From contig NZ_CABPSN010000002.1 of assembly GCF_902459565.1 (NCBI RefSeq), positions 186,001 through 250,000 on the forward strand: DNA of 64,000 nucleotides, in the 5' to 3' direction. Made by a program: the position numbers and the translations under genes. How positions within the stretch are numbered: the first letter of the stretch is position 1; each line of letters opens with the position of its first letter. The notes under the pieces are model-generated. The model was not told where the DNA came from, searched no databases, and worked only from the letters and a program-made list of their open reading frames with translations. This document shows positions 17,439-26,290 of this stretch, one piece after another. Source of the DNA: Pandoraea aquatica (GTDB lineage Bacteria > Pseudomonadota > Gammaproteobacteria > Burkholderiales > Burkholderiaceae).

Positions 17439-18938
17439 TCACACGTCGAACGTCACTTCCCGGTCCAGCGGATACACCGGACGATTCACCCGCGAGAACG
17501 GAAACAGCGCGTAGTTGGAGCTGGTAACCCCGTTGCTGTCGCATTCGACCAGACCGGCCGAGATCGGCACGAAGACCGGCCGGCAGTACATGCGCGACTT
17601 CAGCAGCAGGAAGCGTTCGCTGCGCGGGTCCAGCCCTACACAGGTGAAGACACCGTGATCCCACGGTTCATGCGTGCGCTCCGTCACCACGATGCGGGCC
17701 GCGCCGATGTCGAACAGCACCGTGCGTCCCATGTAGCACCGCTGACCCGTGTACGTCGGCCCCGTCACGACATACTCACCGTCGCTGATCTTGCGTACGA
17801 TGCCGGTGAGTACCGGCGGCGTCTTGGTGATGCCCAACTGCGTTAGCGGACGCTTGTTGCCCAACGCCAGCGTGACCTCTGCGCCCTCGCCTGCGGCGAT
17901 CAGCGTCGCCACGGCCTCGGGGTCGCACAGCGGGCCGACGCCGATGCCCGTCAGGCCGCCCGCGAGCGCGGCTTCGAGCACGTCCATCGTGTCGCATGTG
18001 CCACCCGACATGCAGTTGTCGCTATGGTCGAGCAGCAGCACCGGCTTGTCAGCGCCTTGCGCCAGTTGCTTCGCCTCGGCAATCGATTCCGCGAGCGGCG
18101 CGCTGCGATAGACGAAGCCGTCGCGCTCGTCCCACGCTTGCGCGGCGATGCGATCGGCCACGGCCTGCGCGCGTGCCACACCGTCCTCGCTTTCATCCGC
18201 CGTCACCACCACGCTGATGCACGGCGCAGGAATGTCCGCGAGCGAAAAGCCCGAGAATACCGACACCGCCGGGATGCCCTCCTCGGCTTCGGCGCGTCGC
18301 GCGGCGTCCAGCGCACGCTTCATCGCGCCGCCATGGCTCGTGCTGCGCAGCGAGTGCACCATCAGGGGCGGCTGTTGCCACACAACCTTCGGGCGACGCT
18401 TGCCTGCCAGCATCTCGAACAGCAAGCGCCCGGCATGCTCGCCCGTCTCGTACATGTCGACGTGCGGATACGTCTTGAAGCCGACGACGATGTCGGCGTT
18501 CGCCACGATCTTCGGCGTGACGTTCGCATGCAGATCGAGCGCGACGGCAATCGGTGTGTCGGGCGCTGCGGCGCGCACGCGGGCGAGCAGATCGCCTTCG
18601 CCGTCGTCGCTGTTCTCCGCAACCATCGCGCCATGCAGATCGAGCAGAATCGCGTCGACGCCGGTAGCCGCGGCAACGATGCGACGACACAGCTCGTCGT
18701 ACGCGCTCGCCGCCACCGGACCGCTCGGGTTCGCGCTCGCAGAAACCGGCGTGACCATTTGCGCCCCCGCCGCTTCCGCCAGATCGATGAACGCAGACAT
18801 CGCCGTGCGCATGCCCTTGTTGTCGCGGTAGGCGTCGGCATCGAACGTCGGCCCTTCATTACCGAAGGCTTCGAGCGGCGTCGGCACCGGCGAGAACGTG
18901 TTCGTCTCGTGATTCATCCGCGCGATCATGACTTTCAT
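17439..18938 (-). CDS. M81-family metallopeptidase, MlrC-like
   Basis: A 499-residue protein of the MlrC/DUF1485 family, named after the microcystinase C that degrades linearised microcystin. Recognisable features are the start KVMIARMNHETNTFSPVPT, the metal-ligand segments DAILLDLHGAMVAE and ALDLHANVTPKIV, GFKTYPHVDMYETG, and the DHSDNCMSGGTCDTM region. The C-terminal MlrC domain is complete. It overlaps the upstream hydrolase gene by 4 nt and is the last gene of the ABC operon. The true substrate is probably a small amide or peptide imported by that transporter, not microcystin. Confidence 0.87.
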   Translation of the reverse strand: MKVMIARMNHETNTFSPVPTPLEAFGNEGPTFDADAYRDNKGMRTAMSAFIDLAEAAGAQMVTPVSASANPSGPVAASAYDELCRRIVAAATGVDAILLDLHGAMVAENSDDGEGDLLARVRAAAPDTPIAVALDLHANVTPKIVANADIVVGFKTYPHVDMYETGEHAGRLLFEMLAGKRRPKVVWQQPPLMVHSLRSTSHGGAMKRALDAARRAEAEEGIPAVSVFSGFSLADIPAPCISVVVTADESEDGVARAQAVADRIAAQAWDERDGFVYRSAPLAESIAEAKQLAQGADKPVLLLDHSDNCMSGGTCDTMDVLEAALAGGLTGIGVGPLCDPEAVATLIAAGEGAEVTLALGNKRPLTQLGITKTPPVLTGIVRKISDGEYVVTGPTYTGQRCYMGRTVLFDIGAARIVVTERTHEPWDHGVFTCVGLDPRSERFLLLKSRMYCRPVFVPISAGLVECDSNGVTSSNYALFPFSRVNRPVYPLDREVTFDV

Positions 18939-20197
18939 GCGGCACCTCCGGCGCGTTGCAGCATCGCTTGCAACAACACGTTACATCCCGCTTCGAGGTG
19001 CGCCGGATCGGCGTCTTCGATCTCGTTGTGGCTGATGCCGTCCTTGCACGGTACGAAGATCATGGCCGTGGGCGCGACGCGCGCGAGATACACCGCGTCG
19101 TGCCCTGCGCCGCTGATGGCGTCCATCGACGAGTAGCCGAGCGTCTGTGCGCCGGTGCGAATGGCGTCGACCAGTTCCGGCGCGAACGGCTGCGGCGGGA
19201 AGTACACCACCTGCTCGATGGCGACGTCGATACCCTTTGTGCTCAATGCCGTGCACTCCGCGCGCAGCTTGGCGTTGAGCGCGTCGAGCGTGGCGTCGTC
19301 CGCCGCGCGCAGGTCGACGGAGAGCTTCACGCGCCCCGGAATGACATTGCGCGAGTTCGGATAGTTGTCGACCCAGCCCACGGTGCCACGCGCGTGCGGC
19401 GCGTGTTCGCAGGCAATGCGGTTCACGGCCTGAATTAGTTGTGCGGCGGCCAGCAGTGCGTCGCGACGCAGTTCCATCGGCGTGGGGCCCGCGTGCGCTT
19501 CCATGCCGGTGATGGTGACGTCGTACCAGCGCTGACCGAGCGCGCCCTGCACTACGCCGATGGTCTTCTCATGCGCTTCGAGGACCGGTCCCTGTTCGAT
19601 GTGCGCTTCGAAATACGCGCCGACATCGCCCGTCTTCCCAACGGCGGACGTCTTGCCCGCATACCCGATCCCGCCCAGCGCTTCGGCGACACTGATGCCG
19701 TCGCGATCCTTCTGCGTCAGTGCGTGTTCGAGCGTGAACGCGCCCGCATAGACGCCTGAGCCCATCATCACCGGCACGAAGCGCGAGCCTTCCTCATTGG
19801 TCCAGACGGCGACTTCGAGCGGCGCTTCCGTCACGATGTGATTGTCGTTGAGCGTGCGCAGCACTTCGAGGCCGGCCAGCACGCCGTAATTGCCGTCGAA
19901 CTTGCCGCCGGTCGGCTGCGTGTCGATGTGGCTGCCGGTCATGACGGGCGGCAGCGCGTCGTTACGTCCGGCGCGGCGCGCGAAGATGTTGCCGATGGCG
20001 TCGATGCGCACCGTGCAGCCGATCTCCTTCGCCCACGCCACGAACAGATCGCGACCCTGACGGTCGAGGTCCGTGAGCGCGAGGCGGCAGACGCCGCCCT
20101 TCTCGGTCGCGCCGATCTGCGCGAGTTTCATGAGACTGTCCCACAGACGCGCACCGTCAATGCGCACTGCGGCAGCCGGTTGATCGAGACGTTCCAT
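18935..20197 (-). CDS. Zn-dependent hydrolase, hydantoinase/carbamoylase family (M20)
   Basis: A 420-residue protein resembling N-carbamoyl-L-amino-acid hydrolase, ureidoglycolate and allantoate amidohydrolases. Metal and substrate motifs are TGSHIDTQPTGGKFDGNYGV, the catalytic Glu pair in VWTNEEGSRF, EAHIEQGPVLE and, near the end, SGAGHDAVYLA and GISHNEIE. The start has an AGGA site upstream. It releases CO2 and ammonia, or cleaves an amide, from a carbamoyl or ureido substrate. It sits 45 nt after livF and overlaps the M81 gene by 4 nt. Confidence 0.88.
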   Translation of the reverse strand: MERLDQPAAAVRIDGARLWDSLMKLAQIGATEKGGVCRLALTDLDRQGRDLFVAWAKEIGCTVRIDAIGNIFARRAGRNDALPPVMTGSHIDTQPTGGKFDGNYGVLAGLEVLRTLNDNHIVTEAPLEVAVWTNEEGSRFVPVMMGSGVYAGAFTLEHALTQKDRDGISVAEALGGIGYAGKTSAVGKTGDVGAYFEAHIEQGPVLEAHEKTIGVVQGALGQRWYDVTITGMEAHAGPTPMELRRDALLAAAQLIQAVNRIACEHAPHARGTVGWVDNYPNSRNVIPGRVKLSVDLRAADDATLDALNAKLRAECTALSTKGIDVAIEQVVYFPPQPFAPELVDAIRTGAQTLGYSSMDAISGAGHDAVYLARVAPTAMIFVPCKDGISHNEIEDADPAHLEAGCNVLLQAMLQRAGGAA

Positions 20198-20242
20198 GTT
20201 TTCCTGTCCTTGAGAGTTGCGCGTCGACGATAAGCAGGTGGC

Positions 20243-20944
20243 CTACGCCACGCCGACGCCGAGATAGCGGTCCTTGACGACCTCGTCGGCGAGAAACGCC
20301 GCGTTGTCCGCGCCATACACGATCACGCCCTGCTCGACGATGTAATGCCGGTCGGCGAGCTGCGTGCAAACTTCCAGATTCTGTTCGACGAGCAGGATGG
20401 CTACGCCCGCCTGCTTGATGAGCTTCAACTGCGCCACGATCTCTTCGACGATCACCGGCGCGAGGCCTTCGACCGGCTCGTCGAGCATAAGCAGACGCGG
20501 ATGATTCATCAGCGCCCGCCCGATGGCGAGCATCTGCTGTTCGCCGCCCGAGAGTTGCGCGCCGCCGTTCTTGCGACGCTCCTGCAAGCGCGGAAAGATG
20601 CGGTAGATGTCGGCGAGTTGCCACGGCGAATCGCGTCGCGCGCCGAGCTTCAGATTCTCTTCGACGGTGAGCAGTTTGAAGATGCCCCGATGCTCGGGCA
20701 CGAAGCACACCCCACGCGCGGCAATGCGATGCGCGGGCTGCCCCGCAACCGGCTTGCCCATGAAGGTGATGCTGCCCGCCTTGGGCGTGACCACACCGGC
20801 AACGGTCTTGAGCGTCGTCGACTTACCCGCGCCGTTACGACCCAGCAGCGTGACGAGTTCGCCATCACCGATCTGGAACGACACGCCTTGCAGGATGTGG
20901 CTCTTTCCGTAATAGCTGTGAACGCCTGCGACGTCGAGAATCAT
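20243..20944 (-). CDS. Branched-chain-type ABC transporter ATP-binding protein, LivF-like
   Basis: A 233-residue ATPase with Walker A GRNGAGKST, ABC signature LSGGEQQMLAIGRAL and Walker B LLMLDEPVEGL. VEGLAPVIVEEIV is typical of LivF/UrtE. It pairs with the upstream LivG-like ATPase to power the two permeases. Its start overlaps the LivG-like stop by 4 nt. Confidence 0.92.
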   Translation of the reverse strand: MILDVAGVHSYYGKSHILQGVSFQIGDGELVTLLGRNGAGKSTTLKTVAGVVTPKAGSITFMGKPVAGQPAHRIAARGVCFVPEHRGIFKLLTVEENLKLGARRDSPWQLADIYRIFPRLQERRKNGGAQLSGGEQQMLAIGRALMNHPRLLMLDEPVEGLAPVIVEEIVAQLKLIKQAGVAILLVEQNLEVCTQLADRHYIVEQGVIVYGADNAAFLADEVVKDRYLGVGVA

Positions 20945-21708
20945 GCGCGGCCTCCCGTGATCATGTTGCCGAGATAGGCGGCGCGCACGCGGTCGTCGGC
21001 ACGAATCGCATCCGGCTTGCCTTCGACGAGCACGCGCCCTTGCTGCATGACGGTGATCGTGTCGGAGATGTCCATCACGATGTTCATGTTGTGCTCGATC
21101 AGCACGACGGTGTGGTCGTCACGCAGGCCGCGAATGAGTTGCTTCATGTCGTCGAGGTCGTCGATGCCCATTCCGGACGTCGGTTCGTCCAGAAAGATGG
21201 CCTTGGGACGCGCGGCGAGCGCCATGCCGACTTCGAGACGTCGCTGCTGCCCGTGCGAGAGCAAGCCCGCCGCCGTGTCGGCGTGACGCGTGAGCGCGAG
21301 TCGCGTGAGCACGTCGTCCACCACAGCTGTACAGGCGCGCGCACCGTCCGCCTTGCGCCAGGACGACAGCGCCTGACGCGGCGTCACGCCCAGCGCGGCC
21401 AGACGCAGGTTCTCGCGCACCGACAGGTTCTGGAACAGCGCCGTCACCTGAAAGGAGCGCGCAATGCCGCGCTGTACACGACGGTAATCGGCTTCGGTCG
21501 TGACGTCGTGACCGTCGAACATGATTCGCCCACCCGAGACCGGCACGGTGCCGGTGAGCATGTGGAACAGGGTCGTCTTGCCTGCGCCGTTCGGACCGAT
21601 CACGGAGTGCACCGTGCGCGGCGCGACGCGCAGATCGACCCCGTGCAGGGCGGTGAACTTGCCGTAACGTTTGACGATGCCCGAGGCTTCGATGAGAGCG
21701 TCACTCAT
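20941..21708 (-). CDS. Branched-chain-type ABC transporter ATP-binding protein, LivG-like
   Basis: A 255-residue ATPase; the start at 21708 is chosen because MSDALIEASGIVKRYGKF aligns with the family and overlaps the livM stop by 4 nt, although the frame stays open further upstream. Walker A is GPNGAGKTT, the signature is LLSHGQQRRLEVGMAL, an unusual SHGQQ form common in hydrophobic amino acid/urea-type LivG proteins, and Walker B is AIFLDEPTSGM. Confidence 0.92.
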   Translation of the reverse strand: MSDALIEASGIVKRYGKFTALHGVDLRVAPRTVHSVIGPNGAGKTTLFHMLTGTVPVSGGRIMFDGHDVTTEADYRRVQRGIARSFQVTALFQNLSVRENLRLAALGVTPRQALSSWRKADGARACTAVVDDVLTRLALTRHADTAAGLLSHGQQRRLEVGMALAARPKAIFLDEPTSGMGIDDLDDMKQLIRGLRDDHTVVLIEHNMNIVMDISDTITVMQQGRVLVEGKPDAIRADDRVRAAYLGNMITGGRA

Positions 21709-22706
21709 GTCGGGTCTCCCTGCGTACTCTGTGTATCCAGTTTGCCGTTCGGCGCATTGCGGCGGCCCGTGATGCGGTACCACAGCGATTCGCCCACACC
21801 CCACAAGCCGCGATGCATGAACAGGCTCACGGCGATGAGCAGCAGGCCGAGCAGCAGCAGCCAGCGCGGCCACAGTGTCGACAACCAGTCGGCTGCCAGC
21901 ACGTAGAACGCCGCGCCCAGCACCGACGCGAAGAGATTGCCCGTACCGCCGATCACCGTCATCACGAGAATCATCTCGCTCGTGTGGTACTCGATGTTGG
22001 ACAGCGGCGCGATGCCCGTCATCAGCGCGTGCAGCGCACCGGCCAGCGCCGTGACAGCGCCCGAGATCGCGAACGCCACGAGCTTGAACGTCTTCACGTG
22101 ATAGCCGATGGCCGCCGCGCGCGTTTCGTTATCGCGAATGGCCAGCAGCGTGCGGCCGAACACCGAGTCGGCCACGCGCAGCAACCAGGCGAAGACGATC
22201 AGGAAGATGACCGCAACGAAGGTGTAGTACTGCCAGGGCGTCTCCAGCGGAATCAGCGTCTTGCCGCCGATGGCGAGCGACTTGCGCGGAATGTCGAGCA
22301 GGCCGTTGTCGCCGCCGGTCCAGTCCGTGGCGGTATAGGCGAAGAAGTAGAACATCTGCGCACAGGCGAGCGTGAGCATCACGAAGTAAGTGCCCTTCTG
22401 CCGGATGGCGAAGCTGCCGACGAGGGCCGCAATCGCCGCGCCCAGCACGATCGAGGCGACGATGGCCACCGGCATCGGCAACGACCAGCGCGTAAGCATG
22501 ATGCCCAGCGTGTAGCTGCCCAGCCCGAAGAAGATGCCCTGACCGAACGACAGCAGACCGGTGTAGCCCAGTAGCAGGTTGCAACCGAGCACAGCGAGCG
22601 CGTAGATCAGCACTTCGGTGGCCAGTGTGCCCGACGAGAGCGTGACCGGCAGGATCAACGTGACGGCCGCCGCGAGCAGCCAAAAACGGTAACGTACGAG
22701 CATCAT
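21705..22706 (-). CDS. Branched-chain-type ABC permease, LivM-like
   Basis: A 333-residue multi-span inner-membrane permease. The first ATG (22706) forms an ATGA overlap with the upstream permease stop. Family marks are GYTGLLSFGQGIFFGLGSY, AIRQKGTYFVMLTLACAQM and LLAIRDNETRAAAIGYHV. About nine hydrophobic segments are visible, and the tail after the last one is polar. It forms the translocation channel with the LivH-like subunit. Confidence 0.9.
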   Translation of the reverse strand: MMLVRYRFWLLAAAVTLILPVTLSSGTLATEVLIYALAVLGCNLLLGYTGLLSFGQGIFFGLGSYTLGIMLTRWSLPMPVAIVASIVLGAAIAALVGSFAIRQKGTYFVMLTLACAQMFYFFAYTATDWTGGDNGLLDIPRKSLAIGGKTLIPLETPWQYYTFVAVIFLIVFAWLLRVADSVFGRTLLAIRDNETRAAAIGYHVKTFKLVAFAISGAVTALAGALHALMTGIAPLSNIEYHTSEMILVMTVIGGTGNLFASVLGAAFYVLAADWLSTLWPRWLLLLGLLLIAVSLFMHRGLWGVGESLWYRITGRRNAPNGKLDTQSTQGDPT

Positions 22707-23560
22707 CCCCTCCCGAGCAGGCCGTGCGGACGCATGAGCAGCACCGCTGCCATCGCCACGTAGATCATGAGACGCGCGCCTTCCGGCCAGATCGTGCTCA
22801 TCAGACTCTGCACGATGCCGATCACGAGACCGCCCACCAGCGCCCCGGCGAAGCTGCCCATGCCGCCGATGACCACCACCACGAACGCGATGCCCAGCGC
22901 TTCGATGCCCATGAACGGCTCGACGCCGCGCACCGGTGCAGCCAACACGCCGGCGAGTGCCGCGGTGCCTGCACCGAGCGCGAACGCCAGGCTGAACACG
23001 CGGAACACGTTGATGCCGAGTAACGAGACCATCTCCGACGACTCGCTGCCCGCGCGCACCGCGCTGCCGAGGCGCGTGCCTTCGAGCAACCACCAGAGCA
23101 CAGCGGCGAACACAGCGGTGAAGCCGATGAGGAAGAGGCGGTACTTCGGATAGATGAAGCTGCCCCACATCACCACACCGTCGAGCACTTCGGGCACGGC
23201 GACGTTATCGCCCAGCGGTCCCCAAATGATGATGACGGCCTCCTGCACGACGAGTGCGAGACCGACCGTCACGAGGATGTGGAATTCGTGCGCTTTCTCG
23301 TAGATGTGCGAGAGCAGCACTTTCTCGGCGATCCAGGCGAGCGCACCCACGACGATGGGACACACGATGAGGGCGAGCCAGAACGACATGCCCCATTGCA
23401 ATGCCTGATAGCAAAAGTAAGCGCCGAGGAGATAGAAGGCACCGTGCGCGAAGTTCACGAAGCGCAGCAGGCCGAAGATGATCGATAGGCCGACGGCGAG
23501 CAGGAAGTACAACATCCCGATCCCGACGCCGTTGATGACTTGGAGCAAGTAGACGTTCAT
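22703..23560 (-). CDS. Branched-chain-type ABC permease, LivH-like
   Basis: A 285-residue permease starting MNVYLLQVINGVGIGMLYF, which is the usual LivH beginning, so upstream in-frame ATGs are rejected. Other marks are IFGLLRFVNFAHGAFYLLGA, GTAALAGVLAAPVRGV and VVVIGGMGSFAGALVGGL. It sits 139 nt downstream of the binding-protein gene, from which it is separated by a hairpin. Confidence 0.9.
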   Translation of the reverse strand: MNVYLLQVINGVGIGMLYFLLAVGLSIIFGLLRFVNFAHGAFYLLGAYFCYQALQWGMSFWLALIVCPIVVGALAWIAEKVLLSHIYEKAHEFHILVTVGLALVVQEAVIIIWGPLGDNVAVPEVLDGVVMWGSFIYPKYRLFLIGFTAVFAAVLWWLLEGTRLGSAVRAGSESSEMVSLLGINVFRVFSLAFALGAGTAALAGVLAAPVRGVEPFMGIEALGIAFVVVVIGGMGSFAGALVGGLVIGIVQSLMSTIWPEGARLMIYVAMAAVLLMRPHGLLGRG

Positions 23561-23634
23561 GCGCGTCCCGAAGAGCTTTGGAGCAGACGTGGAACACCTT
23601 GTGCCGTGCGAGTTGCGCAGCACAGACGACACAT

Positions 23635-23657
23635 GCGGGGACGACGTGCGTCCCCGC
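23635..23657 (-). other. Hairpin between binding-protein and permease genes
   Basis: GCGGGGACG - ACGTG - CGTCCCCGC is a perfect 9-bp stem in the 139-nt gap after the binding-protein gene. Such hairpins commonly protect the mRNA of the abundant binding protein or partly terminate transcription before the permeases. No T-tract follows, so this is not a standard terminator. Confidence 0.5.
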
Positions 23658-23699
23658 GAGCGACAGATTTCAGACTGCGTGCGACGCCGTGGGACGGCG

Positions 23700-24917
23700 T
23701 CAGGCCATCTTGCACTCGGTCTTGTCGAGCGGCAGGAACGACTTCCCTGCACTCACGATGTCGGCGTAGTCGTCGGCGTTCTTCATCTTCGACTTCGCCT
23801 TGCCCTTGAGCAGGTAGTAGTTCTTGAGCACCTGGTGGTCGCCCTTTCGGATCTCCTCCGGTCCGGTGAGACCGTCGTACTTCAGGCCTTCCATCGCCGC
23901 GATGACCGCCTTCGGATCGGCGCTGCCTGCTTTGACCATGCCGTCGAGCATGAGCTTGGTGCAGATGTACGACCCGGCAAGGCTGTAGTTCGGGTTCTGC
24001 TTGAAGCGATCCTGCGTGCGCTTGACCAGATCGAGGTTCAGCGGCGACGCCACGGCGTGCCAGTACTGCGCGCCGAAGTACACACCGTCGCACAGATCCG
24101 CGCCGAGCGTCTCGAACTGCTCCAGACCCGAGGCCCATGCCATCAGGATCGTGCAGTTCTTCTTCATGCCGAAGCTCACGGCCTGACGCAGCGTGTCGGA
24201 CGACTGCGAGCCGAAGTTCAGGATCAGCAGCACGTCGGGCTTCGCAGCGGCGGCGTTCGTCAGATAGCCCGAGAACTCCTTTTCCGTGAGCGAGTGATAG
24301 CTGTTGCCCACGTGCTCGATGCCCTTCTCCTTGAAGATGTTCTTCGCGGCCGTGAGCAACCCTTCGCCGAACACGTATTGCGGCGTGATCGTGTACCAGC
24401 GCTTGGCCTTCGGCATCGATTCGATGAGCGGACGCACCGTCTGCTCGATCGCACCAAAGGTCGGCACGGACCAGCGGAACGTGGCGTTGTTGCAGTCCTT
24501 GCCGGTGATCTCGTCGGCCCCGGCCGTGGTGATGAAGATGCCGCCGGCCTTCTCGGCTTCCTTGCCCATGGCGAGCGCTTCCGACGAGAGAATGCCGCCA
24601 GCGAAGAAGCGAGCGCCCTTTTGCTGCGCGATTTCCTGCACGCGACGAATCGCCGTTGCGGGTTTACCTTCGGTATCGAGCGTGGTGTAAGCGAGCGGAC
24701 GGCCGAGCACTTTGCCGTACTGCTCGACGATGAGCTTCATGCCCAGATCGGCGAACTTGCCGTTGGCGGCGAACGGCCCCGACATGGGCACCGGACAGGC
24801 CAGCTGAATGGCCCCGGTGCTTTGCGCGAACACGTCGCGAGCGGTGAATAGAGAGCCGGGCAGAGACGCCGCGGCGGCGAGCTTCAACAGTTCACGACGA
24901 TTCAATTTGGTCTCCAT
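23700..24917 (-). CDS. ABC transporter substrate-binding protein (Leu/Ile/Val-binding type)
   Basis: A 405-residue periplasmic binding protein. The N-terminus carries NRRELLKLAAAASLPGSLF, a Tat-like twin-arginine signal, with probable cleavage after DVFAQS or nearby. The mature part follows the Peripla_BP_6 pattern: IQLACPVPMSGPFAANGKFADLG, GGILSSEALAMGKEAEKAGG, and FGEGLLTAAKNIFKEKG. It is the first gene of a seven-gene operon (binding protein, two permeases, two ATPases, carbamoylase-like hydrolase, M81 protein). The context suggests an amide-, ureido- or peptide-like ligand rather than a plain branched-chain amino acid. Confidence 0.9.
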   Translation of the reverse strand: METKLNRRELLKLAAAASLPGSLFTARDVFAQSTGAIQLACPVPMSGPFAANGKFADLGMKLIVEQYGKVLGRPLAYTTLDTEGKPATAIRRVQEIAQQKGARFFAGGILSSEALAMGKEAEKAGGIFITTAGADEITGKDCNNATFRWSVPTFGAIEQTVRPLIESMPKAKRWYTITPQYVFGEGLLTAAKNIFKEKGIEHVGNSYHSLTEKEFSGYLTNAAAAKPDVLLILNFGSQSSDTLRQAVSFGMKKNCTILMAWASGLEQFETLGADLCDGVYFGAQYWHAVASPLNLDLVKRTQDRFKQNPNYSLAGSYICTKLMLDGMVKAGSADPKAVIAAMEGLKYDGLTGPEEIRKGDHQVLKNYYLLKGKAKSKMKNADDYADIVSAGKSFLPLDKTECKMA

Positions 24918-24966
24918 TCGGGGAGCAATCGTTCATGGGGTCAAACGCCTTTTTCCCTATCCGTCA

Positions 24967-24984
24967 TATTTATTATGATAAATA
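24967..24984. promoter_or_regulatory. AT-rich palindrome, candidate GntR operator
   Basis: TATTTAT - TATG - ATAAATA is a perfect 7-bp inverted repeat in the 212-nt divergent region between the ABC operon (starting 24917) and the GntR gene (25130). It is strikingly AT-rich for this genome and is of the size bound by FadR-subfamily dimers. It probably lets the neighbouring regulator control the ABC operon and itself. Confidence 0.55.
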
Positions 24985-25129
24985 GGATGGATTTGATCGT
25001 AGGTATAATGATTTTCCGTGTCAATCGGAAAAAATTCCGATCCGGGACAACCCGGAAAGCAAGACACGACGTGCGTTCACCGCTGCGGTGACGCATGTTT
25101 CAAGTGCGAACAGACTCCTGAGGCGCTAC

Positions 25130-26215
25130 ATGGCATTGGATGCACAAACGGTGCGAGAGCCGTTGGAAATCAAACAGCAAAAGCGGGGCGATCTGGTCGC
25201 CGAAGCCATCAAGCGTCTGATCACGGAAGGCAATCTGTTGCCCGGCGATCGTCTGCCGCGCGAAGTCGAATTGCAGCAGATGTTCGGCGTGTCGAAGAGC
25301 ACGATTCGCGAAGCGCTCAAGTCGCTCGAAGTGCAGGGACTCATCAAGGTGAGCACCGGGCCGTCAGGCGGCGGCATGGTCGTGGAAGTGCCGCTGGAGC
25401 GCACGTTCCAACTGATGCAGAACTATCTCTTCTTCAAGGAAGTGAGTATCGACGACATCTATACGGTGCGTCAGTTGCTCGAACCCGAACTCGCCGCCGG
25501 TGCGGTGCCGCATCTGACCGAAGCCGATTTCGCGGCGCTCGAGAACAACATGTCGTGTTGCAGTCCGGCGTCGCATGACCGTCACGAGTTGCTGCGTCAG
25601 CGTCAGGCCGATGTCGATTTTCACGACATTCTCGCGGCCGCCAATCCCAACAGTTTCCTGCGATTTACGTGCGAACTCGTCAACGAGATGATTCGTCAGC
25701 TGATCGTGTTCGGTAACGAAACGCCGCGTCGTGAGCACGAGAAGTTCGGCACGGCCAACGTCAACATTCATCGCGAGATTACGGACGCGGCACGTGCAGG
25801 CGATGCCGAGCGCGTGCGCGAACTCATGCATTTCCACATGCAGGAAGCGCGCACCTATATCAAGCGGATGAACGGGAAGCTGCGCGGCCGTCTGATTCTC
25901 GACTCGGATATCGCGGACATGCAGCAGCGTGTGCGTTCGCAGTTGGGTGCGAACGCTGCACCGGTGTCGCGTCGTAAGCCTGTGGCGAAGACGGAGAAGA
26001 GCGCGATGACGGACGCTGCACCGGCACCGAAGCGCGCGACGCGTAAGGCGACGGGCGAGGGCGGGGGCGCGGTGAAGAAGGCCGCAGTGAAGAAGGTCGC
26101 GACGAAAAAGGTAGCGACGAAGGCGGTGGTGGCGAAGAAGGTAGCGGCGAAATCCGCCGCGAAGGCCACCATGTCGCCCAAAGCGCGCGCTTCGCGACGC
26201 ACCTCGTCAAACTGA
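25130..26215 (+). CDS. FadR-subfamily GntR transcriptional regulator with histone-H1-like tail
   Basis: A 361-residue protein from the ATG at 25130 (AGG upstream; an in-frame ATG at 25088 would add 14 residues). The winged helix (about 15-85) includes LPREVELQQMFGVSKSTIRE and GLIKVSTGPSGGGMVVEV. The FCD ligand domain (about 105-255) has the metal-binding His/Asp pattern in DVDFHDILAAANPN and the HREITDAARAGDAERV segment. After it comes an unusual basic tail of about 85 residues rich in Lys and Ala (blocks of the KKVATKKVATK type), like eukaryotic H1 or AlgP. It likely controls the divergent ABC operon. Confidence 0.88.
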   Translation: MALDAQTVREPLEIKQQKRGDLVAEAIKRLITEGNLLPGDRLPREVELQQMFGVSKSTIREALKSLEVQGLIKVSTGPSGGGMVVEVPLERTFQLMQNYLFFKEVSIDDIYTVRQLLEPELAAGAVPHLTEADFAALENNMSCCSPASHDRHELLRQRQADVDFHDILAAANPNSFLRFTCELVNEMIRQLIVFGNETPRREHEKFGTANVNIHREITDAARAGDAERVRELMHFHMQEARTYIKRMNGKLRGRLILDSDIADMQQRVRSQLGANAAPVSRRKPVAKTEKSAMTDAAPAPKRATRKATGEGGGAVKKAAVKKVATKKVATKAVVAKKVAAKSAAKATMSPKARASRRTSSN

Positions 26216-26290
26216 AACCGTCGGCGGTGCAGCGCGAAGACCCACGTGAGCACCGCCGCCACGCCGGGCGCTCGCGCGTGGCGATTGCCC

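Noticed and set aside
25940-26215. Separate histone H1-like gene
   Set aside because: The Lys/Ala-rich segment is in frame with the GntR protein with no intervening stop or new ribosome site, so it is a tail and not a separate gene.
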